Below, piece after piece: positions 18,728 to 27,734 of a stretch of DNA of 64,000 bases (position 1 is the stretch's first letter; each line of letters begins with the position of its first letter). The notes below the pieces were generated by a model that did not search any database, was not told where the DNA came from, and saw nothing but the letters and a program-made list of their open reading frames with translations. Source of the DNA: JALHNI01 sp965229305. Lineage in GTDB: Bacteria > Acidobacteriota > Terriglobia > Bryobacterales > Bryobacteraceae. The stretch is from positions 1 to 64,000 of the forward strand of contig CBDDIZ010000015.1 of assembly GCA_965229305.1 (NCBI GenBank), in the 5' to 3' direction. Both the position numbers and the translations under genes were made by a program.

Positions 18728-20467
18728 ATGAAGTCTCTCTCCTTCTTATTTCTTGCCATTCTTCCGTTGGCGGCGCAGTTGACTCCGGATCAACGCGAAG
18801 CCGATCTTACTTCCCTGGCGAACTACTACGCCAAATACTACGCACCGGCGAACTGGAAAATACAGGCGTTGGGCGTGAATCCGCTGGACTTGCGGACGGG
18901 CGATTATATTCGGCGGGCGCGTCAGGCGCCGAACGATCTGGCCTACTTCGAGGTGGTGCGCGAATACGTGCACAGCTTCAAGGACGGGCACACGCAGGTG
19001 AGTTTCCCGAGCACTTTCGCGGCGGACTTAGGAATCCGGGTGGATTTCTATGACGACAAGCCGGTGCTCGAGCAAATTAACCGGGCGGTGTATCCGGCGG
19101 CGCGCTATCCGCAGTTGGTGCTGGGATCAGAGATTGTGTCGATTGACGGTGTGCCGGCGTCGCAACTGATCGACGAATTCGCGAAGTTGAATTTATTGGG
19201 CAGTAACCGGGGATCGCGGCGGTACGGGGCGATCTTACTGGGGGTGCGGCCGCAGTCGATTTTGCCGTTTGCGCCGGATGGTCCGGATGAAAGCGATGTG
19301 GTGTTCAAGTCGGCCGAGGGTGAGTTGGCGACGGTGCGGCTGAAGTGGACGAAGTCGGGGACGCCGGTGCGGACGCTGGGGCGGCCGGGGACGCCGACGT
19401 TGAAGTCCGCGCGGGCGGCGGGAGCATCACCGGAGAATGACTTCTTTGCGAAGATCGAGCGCGACCAGGCGCCGGATTTTCTGAAGCTGCCGGGTTGGGG
19501 TGGGGAGCAGGGTGGCGAGATTGTGGGCTATGGGGCGCGGACGCCCTACTATTCCGTGGCGAACTTCACCCAGCGACGGGGACGACTGTCGACCGACTTC
19601 ACGTATTCGGGGACGTATACGTCGGAAGGGCTGCGGATCGGGTTGATCCGGATTCCGAACTTCTCGCCGACCGATACGACGAGCGCGATTCTGGAGTTGC
19701 GGTCCGAGGTAGCGTTTATGCGGGCGAACACGGACGGGCTGGTGATCGACTGCTCACGCAACAACGGCGGGTCGCCGGCGTTGGGGGCGGAACTGATGTC
19801 GATGCTGACGACGAAGCCGTACTACATTCCGCCGCGGCAGTATCTGCCGGGCGTGCGGGATTTGAACTCGCTGACGTCACTGCTGGAAGCGTTGGACACG
19901 CTGTTGGGGCGGAGCTGGGTGTACAGCAAGTGGGAGCAGGTGGTGGATCAGTATCAGCGATCGCTGGCGAGCGGTCCGCGGGCGTTGACGGGTCCGGTGT
20001 CGGCGATCATTCCGGCGAGCGAGAACCAACTGTTCCGCGGTCCGCTGCTGGATGACAATCCGCCGCTGAGCAATGCGACGGGGCCGATCGGGTACGACAA
20101 GCCGGTGATCGTGCTGATGGATGACTTCTCGGTGTCGCATGGGGAGATTTTCCCGGCGACGTTCCAGGACAACAAGCGGGGCCCGGTGGTGGGCTATCGC
20201 TCGGGTGGACTGGGCGCGAGCGTGGGCTGCAATACGAACACGATGATGTTCTCGGAGATCCAGATCTGCAATTCGTTCTCGCTGGTGATGCGGCGGAATC
20301 CGGTGACGACGCCGGAGTTTCCGACGGCGCCGTATGTCGAGAATATCGGGGTGATCCCGGACGTGGAACTGGATTACCAGACGCGCGAGAATCTGCTGAA
20401 TGGCGGACGGCCGTTCTTCGAAGCGTTTACCAAAGCGATGGTGAACGAGATTCGACGGACGCAGTAG
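18728..20467 (+). CDS. S41 family peptidase (C-terminal processing protease type), exported
   Basis: A protein of 579 residues with a signal peptide (MKSLSFLFLAILPLAAQ). A PDZ-like segment lies around residues 120-150 (LGSEIVSIDGVPASQL). The S41 catalytic core includes VIDCSRNNGGSPALG, then VLMDDFSVSHGEIFP with the likely nucleophile Ser470. A Lys shortly after (QDNKRG) may serve as the base, giving a Ser-Lys dyad. It is predicted to be a periplasmic or surface protease. Its 3' end overlaps the convergent zinc-ribbon gene by 41 bases. Confidence 0.88.
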   Translation: MKSLSFLFLAILPLAAQLTPDQREADLTSLANYYAKYYAPANWKIQALGVNPLDLRTGDYIRRARQAPNDLAYFEVVREYVHSFKDGHTQVSFPSTFAADLGIRVDFYDDKPVLEQINRAVYPAARYPQLVLGSEIVSIDGVPASQLIDEFAKLNLLGSNRGSRRYGAILLGVRPQSILPFAPDGPDESDVVFKSAEGELATVRLKWTKSGTPVRTLGRPGTPTLKSARAAGASPENDFFAKIERDQAPDFLKLPGWGGEQGGEIVGYGARTPYYSVANFTQRRGRLSTDFTYSGTYTSEGLRIGLIRIPNFSPTDTTSAILELRSEVAFMRANTDGLVIDCSRNNGGSPALGAELMSMLTTKPYYIPPRQYLPGVRDLNSLTSLLEALDTLLGRSWVYSKWEQVVDQYQRSLASGPRALTGPVSAIIPASENQLFRGPLLDDNPPLSNATGPIGYDKPVIVLMDDFSVSHGEIFPATFQDNKRGPVVGYRSGGLGASVGCNTNTMMFSEIQICNSFSLVMRRNPVTTPEFPTAPYVENIGVIPDVELDYQTRENLLNGGRPFFEAFTKAMVNEIRRTQ

Positions 20468-21053
20468 AAGCCGCGCCGCCGACGGCGTGGGCCAGGGCGA
20501 GCAGCTCGCTGGAATCGACCAGCGGGCGCTCGTCGGGCTGGAGCTGGCGATAGCGGTGCAGTTGATCGAGGGCGGTCTGAATGGCGGTTTCCGCGGAGCG
20601 ACGCCAAGTCATGAGGCTGACGGCTTCTTCGCCATTGAAGCAGCGATCACGGACCGCGGCGGCGATGGCCTCCCGTTCGGCGCGATGCAGGGACCGCAGG
20701 TGCCAGGTGGCGTGGGCGAGCTGGGCGCACAACGTCTCTTCGACCATGCCTTCGGGCTGAAGACGGCGACGCCATTCGACTTCGATCTCGCGGATTTCGT
20801 GAAGAGGGCTGGGCGAGGTAAAGCTAGCTTCGCGATCAATGACCGGGTAGTTGGTGATCGTGCGTTGGGACGGCTCCTCTTCCTGGAGGACGGGAGCAAA
20901 CGCACAAAAACGAGTGAGGCATCGGTTGCAACGGAGCACGCGGAAGCCGACTAGACCGCGAATAAAGTCGCGGAAGGAACGAGCTTCCGAAACCCTGACG
21001 TTTTCCGACCCACAACGCTGACATCTGACGCACCTCTTGGGGACTAACCGCAA
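20427..21053 (-). CDS. Zinc-ribbon protein, hypothetical
   Basis: A protein of 208 residues. The N-terminus has two Cys pairs, CQRCGSENVRVS and LRCNRCLTRF, about 25 residues apart, forming a zinc ribbon. The remainder is helical and charged. There is no ATG; the start is TTG at 21053, preceded by GGAGG with a seven-base gap, which fixes it well. It could be a small DNA- or RNA-binding or regulatory protein. An AGTCCTAT word (21087-21094) in its upstream region matches words near flaG and parB. Confidence 0.7.
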   Translation of the reverse strand: MRLVPKRCVRCQRCGSENVRVSEARSFRDFIRGLVGFRVLRCNRCLTRFCAFAPVLQEEEPSQRTITNYPVIDREASFTSPSPLHEIREIEVEWRRRLQPEGMVEETLCAQLAHATWHLRSLHRAEREAIAAAVRDRCFNGEEAVSLMTWRRSAETAIQTALDQLHRYRQLQPDERPLVDSSELLALAHAVGGAASTASVESRSPSLW

Positions 21054-21145
21054 ACTCTATCCTCCGCATCCACTAATCGGGGTAGTAGTCCTATCGGAGG
21101 GTGTGGTCTATTGCTGTAGGGATATCCGACGGAAAGTAACGACCT

Positions 21146-23623
21146 TTACAGATGCGGCATTTCGGGGTCGTCGACGCGGTTGAGCCAATCGGGGTGGCGG
21201 AGGACGTCGCGGGGACGGCTGCCGTCGGGGGGGCCGATGATGCCTTCGCGCTGCATCATGTCGAGGATGCGAGCGGCGCGGCCGTAGCCTAAGCGGAGGC
21301 GGCGCTGGAGCACCGAGGTGGAAGCTTTGCCAACTTCGCAGACGACGCGGACAGCATCCTCGTACATGGGATCGCGTTCGACATCTTCGTCGTCGGGAGC
21401 GGCGCCATCGTCGTCGTCGGAGGGGGGAGCGATGAGGTAGCTCTGGTCGTATTCGGGGCGGGCTTGCTGCTTCCAGAAGTCGACGACGCCGAAGACTTCC
21501 TGCTCGGTGACGAAGGCGCCATGGAGACGAACGAGGCGACTGGAGCCCGGAGGCAGGCAGAGCATGTCGCCTTTGCCAAGGAGGTGCTCGGCGCCCATGA
21601 CGTCGAGCACGGTGCGGGAGTCGACCCGGGTGGCGACGCGGAAGCTGATGCGCGCGGGGAAGTTGGCTTTGATGAGGCCGGTGATGACGTCGACAGAGGG
21701 GCGCTGGGTGGCGAGCACGAGGTGCATGCCGACGGCGCGGGCCATCTGGGCGAGACGGGCGACGGACTCTTCGACGTTGGCGCGCTCGAGCATCATGAGG
21801 TCGGCGAGCTCGTCGATGACGATGAGGATGTAGGGGAGCGGACGGAGGTCCTGCTCTTCTTCGCCTTCTTCTTCGAAGAGGCTGCGGGGCTTGTCGGCGA
21901 GGGTGCGGACCTTCTTGTTGTATTGGTCGATGTTGCGGACGCCGCGTTCGGCAAGGAGCTTGAGACGGCGTTCCATCTCGAGGACGGCATTGCGCAGGGC
22001 GTTGGTGGCCTTGCGGGGGTCGGTGATGACGGGGGTGAGCAGGTGGGGGATGCCCTCGTACATGCCCATTTCGACGCGCTTGGGGTCGACGAGAATCATA
22101 CGGACTTCGTCGGGCGTGGACTTGTAGAGGATGCTCATGATGAGCGCGTTGAGCATGACCGACTTACCGGAGCCGGTGGAGCCGGCGACCAGCAGGTGAG
22201 GCATGGTCTCGAGCTGGAACATCTTGATGCGGCCGTTGACGTCCTTGCCCATGGCGATGGTGAGGCGCGAAGGCGAGTTCTGGAACTCTTCGCTCTCGAT
22301 CATCTGGCGGAGGGTGATCATCTCACGGCGGCGGTTGGGGACTTCGACGCCGACGGTGCTCTTGCCGGGGATGCGTTCGATGAGGATCGATTCGGCTTCG
22401 AGGCCCAAGCTCAGGTCTTCGGTGAGGGTGGTGATCTTGCTGACCTTGATGCCGGCTTCGGGCTTGAACTCGAAGGTGGTGACGACGGGGCCGGGGTTGA
22501 TCTGGACGACGTTGCCGAGGACGTTGAACTCTTTGAGCTTGGTGGAGATGTTGGCGGCGGTCTCTTTCAGTTCCTGAGCGTCGAAGCTGTTGCGCTCGGG
22601 GGGCTCGTTGAGGAGGGCGGTGGAGGGGAGCTCGAAGTGGGTGGCCTTTTTGACGGGGGCGGACTTCTTGCTGAGGTCGGCGGTGGGTGCGGCGCCGAAG
22701 GCGGCGGGCATCTCGCCCCGCATGGCGGAGACGGGCTGATCTTCGAGGACGCGAATGGGGATTTCGTCTTCGGCGGGTTCGGGTTCTTCCCAGGGAGCGC
22801 GGTCGTCGTCTTCGGCTTCGTCGAGGCCGAGATCGATGGGCGGCATGGCGGAGGGGCGCGCGGGTGCGGGGGGCATCTCGACGAGATTGGTGGGGGCTGT
22901 CGCGGCGGCGGCCGCAGCTTTCGCCTTGGGGGCGAGCGGGTCGACGATCTTGGCGCCGGACTCGGCGAGGGCGGCTTTGAGTTGCGAGGCCTTCGCGGAG
23001 GTGGCGGGGGCGGGGGCCGGCTTGCGGGCGGGGGTGAGCTTCAGGCTGGTGACGCCTTCCCAAATGTAGCGGAGAGAGTCGAGGGGGCCTTTGAGCCAGA
23101 CGCCGACACTTTCCAGGGTGAAGGTGGAGATCAGGTAAAGAGATGAGAGCAGGAGCAGCAGGGTGAACAGAGCCGCGCCGGTGACGTTCATGGCGTCGAT
23201 GAGGAAGTCAGCGAAGAGGAAGCCGACCAAGCCGCCGGCGGGGATGTTCGAAGCGAACATGCGGAGGCTGGGGGCGAGCGAAAGGGCGACGCAGCCGCCG
23301 CCGACGAACATGGCGGCGCCGCAGAGTTTAGCCCAGGGCGTTTCAATGGGCTGGGAGCGGAGCCAGCGCCAGCCGAGGACGCCGAACAGGGGCGGGAGAA
23401 CGAAGCTGGCGAGGCCGAGGATCTGGAAGCAGAGGTCGGCGATGTGGGCGCCGATGCGGCCCATGAGGTTGTCGGCGCGGACGACGCTGGAGACAGCGTT
23501 CCATGAAGGGTCTGTGCTCTGGTAGGAGATGAGACTGAGGAAGATATAGAGGCCGCTCGCAAGAAACACGAGGGCCACCACCTCATTGAGGCGTTTGTGG
23601 GGGGTGGGTCCTAAAAAAAGCAT
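21146..23623 (-). CDS. ftsK: DNA translocase FtsK/SpoIIIE
   Basis: A protein of 825 residues. Four or five transmembrane helices occupy about residues 18-180. An Ala/Pro/Glu-rich linker runs to about 330, then the motor domain with Walker A AGSTGSGKS and Walker B ILIVIDELADLMM. The C-terminal winged-helix gamma domain that reads KOPS follows (YEDAVRVVCEVGKASTSVLQ and RRLRLGYGRAARILDMM). It pumps DNA at the septum and helps dimer resolution. The linker is short compared with E. coli FtsK, as in most phyla. Confidence 0.96.
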   Translation of the reverse strand: MLFLGPTPHKRLNEVVALVFLASGLYIFLSLISYQSTDPSWNAVSSVVRADNLMGRIGAHIADLCFQILGLASFVLPPLFGVLGWRWLRSQPIETPWAKLCGAAMFVGGGCVALSLAPSLRMFASNIPAGGLVGFLFADFLIDAMNVTGAALFTLLLLLSSLYLISTFTLESVGVWLKGPLDSLRYIWEGVTSLKLTPARKPAPAPATSAKASQLKAALAESGAKIVDPLAPKAKAAAAAATAPTNLVEMPPAPARPSAMPPIDLGLDEAEDDDRAPWEEPEPAEDEIPIRVLEDQPVSAMRGEMPAAFGAAPTADLSKKSAPVKKATHFELPSTALLNEPPERNSFDAQELKETAANISTKLKEFNVLGNVVQINPGPVVTTFEFKPEAGIKVSKITTLTEDLSLGLEAESILIERIPGKSTVGVEVPNRRREMITLRQMIESEEFQNSPSRLTIAMGKDVNGRIKMFQLETMPHLLVAGSTGSGKSVMLNALIMSILYKSTPDEVRMILVDPKRVEMGMYEGIPHLLTPVITDPRKATNALRNAVLEMERRLKLLAERGVRNIDQYNKKVRTLADKPRSLFEEEGEEEQDLRPLPYILIVIDELADLMMLERANVEESVARLAQMARAVGMHLVLATQRPSVDVITGLIKANFPARISFRVATRVDSRTVLDVMGAEHLLGKGDMLCLPPGSSRLVRLHGAFVTEQEVFGVVDFWKQQARPEYDQSYLIAPPSDDDDGAAPDDEDVERDPMYEDAVRVVCEVGKASTSVLQRRLRLGYGRAARILDMMQREGIIGPPDGSRPRDVLRHPDWLNRVDDPEMPHL

Positions 23624-23678
23624 TCGTCGCGTTGCCGCGAGATCGCCTGGGCAGGAGTCAGAATAGCACGATTGCGGG

Positions 23679-25016
23679 CTACTTGGCGGAGACGGTGCGG
23701 GATTCGGTGATGCTGCCGTTGTCGCCGGTGAAGACTTCGAGGCGCAGGTTCACGTTGCTGTGGACGTTGCGGATGATGACGCTGCCGGTTTGGAGGTCAG
23801 CGGGCTTCAGTTCGACGGGCTTGTAGAAGTCACCGTCCTGGATGTGCAGAACGCCGCGCTTGGAGTTCAAGACGGGGACGGCGCTGCGGTCCCAGGTGAC
23901 GTGGATCGAGTCGGGTTCCTGCTGGACGGCGAGCGAGAGGCTGTAGGCCGAGAGCGGAATGACGTTGGCGGGGCGCTTGATCGTGATGGCGATCAGGAAG
24001 CCGACCATGACGCCGAGCAGAAGGAAGATCGAGGAAAGGGGCAGCCAGACCCAGCTCTTTTTGAGCTTGGAAGAGGCTTCGGTGTTGAAGGTGTTGCCGT
24101 TGCCGGAGCCGCCGAAGCTGGGGGCGGCGCCGGCGATTTCGCGTTGCGAAGAGGCGGTGACGTCGAAGCTGGGGCTGAACGGGGCTTCTTCGGATTTGCC
24201 GAAGAGCGGGCGCTGGTCCGTGGTGCTGCCGGGAGGCGGCAGGGGAACGGCGACCGGAATCGGGCCGGCGGTCTTGAGGTCGCGGATCGGGATGGCGCCA
24301 CGGGAGTCGTCGGCGTCGTCCCGCGATTCCTGGGGAGCGGCCGAATCGGCCACGGGGGCTTCGGCTTCCGGGGCGGCCGGGGGCGGCACGATCATCGGAC
24401 GGGCCGGTTCGCTGGTGGGCGCGCCACCGCCCAATTCGCGGCGGCGGAAGGGGAAGGTCAGGTATGGGTTGTCGCTGCGAATCTGGCCATTTTCTTCGAA
24501 GAAGAAGCCGGCCTGGCTGACCTTGGTGGCGAACGGGCGGATCAGGAGGACGATGCTGGTGGGATCCGGGAAGTAGTTCGAGAAGAGCTGCAGGTCTTCG
24601 TCGGTGAGGCCCATGCCGTCGCGGGTATGGCTGCGGTAGTAGCCGATGGGACGGAGCTCGGGGTCAGTTCCCTGCCCGGCTTTGTTGACGGCATCGGAGA
24701 AAGCGAGGGTGTCGTTCTCGGTGAGGAGATAGGACGGGCCGCGGCGGTAGGCGCAGGGGACGGGGACGAAGTCGTGAATGTGGACGACGAGGGGACCGGA
24801 CTTATCGACCTGACCGAGCAGAAGGCCGCCGACTTCTCCGCCCCGTTTGGGGACCGAACCGAAGCCGCGCATGACTTCCACCGACAGCTTGTCGATGACG
24901 TCGAAATCGAGGCGGATCTGGATCGATTTCCCTTCGGGAGCCCAGGTGTAATAGGACTGTGGTGCGGTCATCTCCTCCACCAACGGTACGCTCGTTACTG
25001 TGTTCTCTGTCGCCAT
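23679..25016 (-). CDS. Membrane-anchored MPN/JAB-like protein with an altered JAMM motif
   Basis: A protein of 445 residues. The N-terminal 190 residues look like an MPN (JAB) domain: Glu61 in GGEVGGLLLG, then IGYYRSHTRDGMGLTDEDL, then VLLIRPF. The JAMM pattern E...H-S-H-x7-S-x2-D appears as E61...R128-S129-H130-x7-T138-x2-D141. The first metal His is Arg and the Ser is Thr, while E61, H130 and D141 remain. A Pro/Ala-rich linker, one transmembrane helix (about residues 320-345, WLPLSSIFLLLGVMVGFLIA) and a fibronectin-like outer domain follow. The function is unknown; isopeptidase activity is doubtful. Confidence 0.7.
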   Translation of the reverse strand: MATENTVTSVPLVEEMTAPQSYYTWAPEGKSIQIRLDFDVIDKLSVEVMRGFGSVPKRGGEVGGLLLGQVDKSGPLVVHIHDFVPVPCAYRRGPSYLLTENDTLAFSDAVNKAGQGTDPELRPIGYYRSHTRDGMGLTDEDLQLFSNYFPDPTSIVLLIRPFATKVSQAGFFFEENGQIRSDNPYLTFPFRRRELGGGAPTSEPARPMIVPPPAAPEAEAPVADSAAPQESRDDADDSRGAIPIRDLKTAGPIPVAVPLPPPGSTTDQRPLFGKSEEAPFSPSFDVTASSQREIAGAAPSFGGSGNGNTFNTEASSKLKKSWVWLPLSSIFLLLGVMVGFLIAITIKRPANVIPLSAYSLSLAVQQEPDSIHVTWDRSAVPVLNSKRGVLHIQDGDFYKPVELKPADLQTGSVIIRNVHSNVNLRLEVFTGDNGSITESRTVSAK

Positions 25017-25183
25017 CGTCCTTGTTTTCCGTAGGCCGATCTCAGAACGGCTTCAGCAAGCTTCTGAAATTGAAGGTCTTGCGCGTGTTCTTCATATCTT
25101 AGTACAAACTTCCGAATCGGCAAATGAATCTTTCGCCTGAGGTTCGCTCGGCTGTTTGAGTGCCCTAAGGTACTATCGGCTAA

Positions 25184-25993
25184 ATGCCGGGAACTCTCTA
25201 TATAGTCGCCACGCCGATCGGGAACCTGGGGGATTTGACGTATCGGGCGGCGCGGATTCTGGCGGAGGTGGATCTGATTGCGTGCGAAGACACGCGGCAA
25301 ACGGCGAAGCTACTGCAGCATTACGAGATCCGGACGCCGACCACGAGTTTGCATGAGCATAACGAACGGCAGAAGTTGGAGAAGCTGTTGGAGCGATTGG
25401 AGGGGGGCGAGTCGGTGGCGCTGGTGTCGGATGCGGGGACGCCGCTGATTTCGGATCCGGGGTTTCCGTTGGTGCGGGAGGCGCGGCAGCGGGGAATTGC
25501 GGTGGTGCCGGTGCCGGGTCCGGCAGCGGTGACGACGGCGTTGTCGGCGGCGGGCTTGCCGACGGACGCCTTCTACTTTGGGGGATTTTTGCCGCCGAAG
25601 TCCGGGGCGCGGCGAAAGGCTCTCGAGAGTTTGGCGGGGCTCGAGGCGACGTTGTGTTTCTATGAGGCGCCGCATCGGCTGCGGGAGACGCTGACGGATG
25701 TGGCGGAAGTACTGCCGCATCGGCCGGTGGTGGTGGCGCGGGAGTTGACGAAGCTGCACGAGGAGTTCGCGGCGGGGGATCCGGCGGAGTTGGCGGAAAC
25801 GGTGACCGAGCGGGGGGAGATTACGCTGCTGATCGGGAAATCGGAGGGGCGGGAGGCGCCGCCGGCGGAAGACGAACTCAAGCGGGAGTATGGAGAGCTG
25901 ACGAAGGGTGGGATGGCGCCGAGCGCGGCGGCGAAGCAATTGGCGCAGAAGTACGGGTTGTCGAAGCGGGATGTCTATAAGTTAGGGCTGTAG
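25184..25993 (+). CDS. rsmI: 16S rRNA (cytidine-1402-2'-O)-methyltransferase
   Basis: A protein of 269 residues. The N-terminus MPGTLYIVATPIGNLGDLT is the RsmI signature. ACEDTRQT and LVSDAGTPLISDPGFPLV follow, all typical of this tetrapyrrole-methylase-fold enzyme. It methylates the ribose of C1402 in the ribosomal P-site. The C-terminal SKRDVYKLGL tail is also family-like. It is followed by a clear terminator. Confidence 0.96.
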   Translation: MPGTLYIVATPIGNLGDLTYRAARILAEVDLIACEDTRQTAKLLQHYEIRTPTTSLHEHNERQKLEKLLERLEGGESVALVSDAGTPLISDPGFPLVREARQRGIAVVPVPGPAAVTTALSAAGLPTDAFYFGGFLPPKSGARRKALESLAGLEATLCFYEAPHRLRETLTDVAEVLPHRPVVVARELTKLHEEFAAGDPAELAETVTERGEITLLIGKSEGREAPPAEDELKREYGELTKGGMAPSAAAKQLAQKYGLSKRDVYKLGL

Positions 25994-26015
25994 GTGTTTC
26001 GGCCGCTGAATGAGA

Positions 26016-26057
26016 AACGCGGGCAGTCCTGGGTGGGACGGCCCGCGTTCGGTTTTT
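26016..26057 (+). terminator. Rho-independent terminator of rsmI
   Basis: AACGCGGGC (26016-26024) pairs with GCCCGCGTT (26041-26049), followed by a five-T run at 26053-26057. It separates convergent rsmI and the SYLF gene. Confidence 0.8.
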
Positions 26058-26067
26058 GGGGTGAGAG

Positions 26068-26742
26068 CTACTTGCGGCTGGAGTAGCGGTTGAGTTCCTG
26101 GAGCAGTTCGCCGGCGGCGGCGGGCGCTTGGGGGTTCTGGGTCATGATTTCCTTGTTCGAATAACCTTTGCCGTACATGGCGCGGTTGGCGTCGATGTCT
26201 TCGCGGAGGGTGGCGCCCTGGAGGGAGATGCCGGCGAAGACGCCGCGCTGGCGGGAATAGCTCAGGATTTCGGCGGTGAGCTTACCGTCGGTTTGGGCGG
26301 TGGCGTCGCGGCCGACGGGTCCGGCGGCAACGCTGGCTTCGCCACCCATGGTGAATTTGCTCGAGAGCAGGCGTTCGGCGCCGCGCTTGTTCATGACGAT
26401 CAGGATGACGTCCATTTCGGCGCCACCGATTTGGAAGCCGAAGCTGCCACCTTCAATGCGGACGGCGGCGGGGCTCTTCCAACCGACGCCATCGGCCTGA
26501 CGGCAGGTCATGAAGCCTTTGCCGAACTTGCCGCCGACGACGAAGGCGCCCTTCTTAAGGCCGGGGACGATGACGGCGCACTCGGCTTTGTCCATGAGGT
26601 CCTGGGGGATGGCCTTTTCCTTGATGCCCATCACTTCGCGGAGCACGGTGGCGGCCTCGTTGAGGCGCTTTTCTTCCGAGGATTGGGCGAAGGCGAGGGG
26701 CAGGAGGGACAGTCCGACAAGTCCAACAGCAAGAGTTTTCAT
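26068..26742 (-). CDS. SYLF (Ysc84-like) lipid-binding domain protein, exported
   Basis: A protein of 224 residues with a signal peptide (MKTLAVGLVGLSLLPLAFAQ). The SYLF domain is clear: helices around LNEAATVLREVMG, then VIVPGLKKGAFVVGGKFGKG, WKSPAAVRIEGGSFGFQIGG, DVILIVMNKRG and TDGKLTAEILSYSRQRGVFAG. SYLF domains bind phosphoinositides in eukaryotes; the bacterial exported forms are uncharacterised and probably contact the outer membrane or lipids. It lies divergent from the DUF503 gene. Confidence 0.9.
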   Translation of the reverse strand: MKTLAVGLVGLSLLPLAFAQSSEEKRLNEAATVLREVMGIKEKAIPQDLMDKAECAVIVPGLKKGAFVVGGKFGKGFMTCRQADGVGWKSPAAVRIEGGSFGFQIGGAEMDVILIVMNKRGAERLLSSKFTMGGEASVAAGPVGRDATAQTDGKLTAEILSYSRQRGVFAGISLQGATLREDIDANRAMYGKGYSNKEIMTQNPQAPAAAGELLQELNRYSSRK

Positions 26743-26795
26743 ACTTCTATTTTAGTCCTGGTGCTTTCGAGGTGGTGGGGGAGGAGGATGTAAAC

Positions 26796-27086
26796 ATGCC
26801 AGCGATTGGATTGTTGACACTCGAGCTGCATCTGGTGGATGCGCATTCGTTGAAGGACAAGCGGCACTTTGTGCTGGGGGTGAAGGAGAGGTTGCGGAGG
26901 CGGTTCAATGTGGCGGTGGCGGAGACGGAGGATGTGGAGCTGCAGAACCGGTCGGTGGTGCAGGCGGTGACGATTTCGGGGAGCCGGAGTCATGCGGAGC
27001 TGGTGTTGAAGGCGGCGGAGGAGGTGGCGGCGGATTTTTTGGGGCCGTACTTGGTTTCGGCGGGGGTGGAGTGGCTGGAGGGGTGA
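26796..27086 (+). CDS. DUF503 (YlxP-like) protein
   Basis: A protein of 96 residues. ELHLVDAHSLKDKRHFVLGV and RRRFNVAVAETED are the family motifs. It has a ferredoxin-like fold of unknown role, in Firmicutes encoded in the nusA-infB-rbfA ribosome-maturation operon. Here it stands alone between the SYLF and hsp20 genes. A GGAGGAGG ribosome binding site decides for the ATG at 26796 over the upstream in-frame ATG. Confidence 0.9.
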   Translation: MPAIGLLTLELHLVDAHSLKDKRHFVLGVKERLRRRFNVAVAETEDVELQNRSVVQAVTISGSRSHAELVLKAAEEVAADFLGPYLVSAGVEWLEG

Positions 27087-27111
27087 TCACAGTATCCACG
27101 CAATATTTTTC

Positions 27112-27150
27112 TTGACAGTCTAACACTCATATAATATTCTGAGTTTGTCA
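27112..27150 (+). promoter_or_regulatory. hsp20 promoter with nested inverted repeats
   Basis: A minus-35 TTGACA (27112-27117) is 17 bases from the weak minus-10 TATTCT (27135-27140); TATAAT also occurs at 27130-27135 but is too close. ACTCA (27125-27129) and TGAGT (27140-27144) form an inverted repeat over the minus-10, and TGACA/TGTCA (27113-27117, 27146-27150) enclose it. A repressor of the HspR or similar kind could bind here; this is inference. Confidence 0.5.
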
Positions 27151-27181
27151 GTAAGACATCTACTACGGAGAACACGCAACC

Positions 27182-27598
27182 ATGACCCTGACCACCTTCC
27201 GCACCCCTTTCAACGTCTTCGACGAAGCTCTGGCCCGTCTCGCGGAGCCCGCTCAGGCGTCCCCGGTTTGGACGCCCGCCGTCGACGTCATCGAAAACGA
27301 GCACGATATTGTTTTGAAGGCTGACCTTCCCGGGATTCCGCAGGAAGCCATCGAAGTGAAGTTCGAGAACGGTACGTTGACGATCAAGGGCGAGCGCAAG
27401 TACGAGAACGAGCAGAAGCAGCCTGGCTTCCGCCGGATCGAGCGCGGCTATGGCGCCTTCGCGCGGCACTACACGCTGCCGGAAACGATCGACATCACGC
27501 AAGTGAAGGCCGATTACAAGAACGGTGAGCTGACGGTGACGCTGCCCAAGAAGGAAGCGGCCAAGGCGCGGACGATTCCGGTGGTGATCAACGCGTAA
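27182..27598 (+). CDS. Small heat shock protein, Hsp20/alpha-crystallin family
   Basis: A protein of 138 residues. The alpha-crystallin domain covers about residues 32-135: VDVIENEHDIVLKADLPGI, EAIEVKFENGTLTIKGER and the late YKNGELTVTLPKK. The A-x-x-x-N-G-L consensus is present as YKNGELTV. It is an ATP-independent holdase in the cytoplasm. GGAG lies 12 bases before the ATG, and the gene is flanked by a promoter with inverted repeats and by a strong terminator, so it is a single-gene unit. Confidence 0.95.
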   Translation: MTLTTFRTPFNVFDEALARLAEPAQASPVWTPAVDVIENEHDIVLKADLPGIPQEAIEVKFENGTLTIKGERKYENEQKQPGFRRIERGYGAFARHYTLPETIDITQVKADYKNGELTVTLPKKEAAKARTIPVVINA

Positions 27599-27628
27599 TC
27601 TCTGTCATCCCTGTACTGAGAGAGCCAA

Positions 27629-27674
27629 GGGCGGAGGCGACCTAAGCGGGTCGTCTCCGCCCGATTTGTTTTTG
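27629..27674 (+). terminator. Rho-independent terminator of hsp20
   Basis: GGGCGGAGGCGACC (27629-27642) pairs with GGGTCGTCTCCGCCC (27648-27662), with one mismatch, and a T-rich tail follows. Confidence 0.9.
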
Positions 27675-27734
27675 GGGCTGGGTGTTGCAAGTTCTCGAGT
27701 GTTGTGTGAATGTATCAAGGAAACGCAACAGTTC

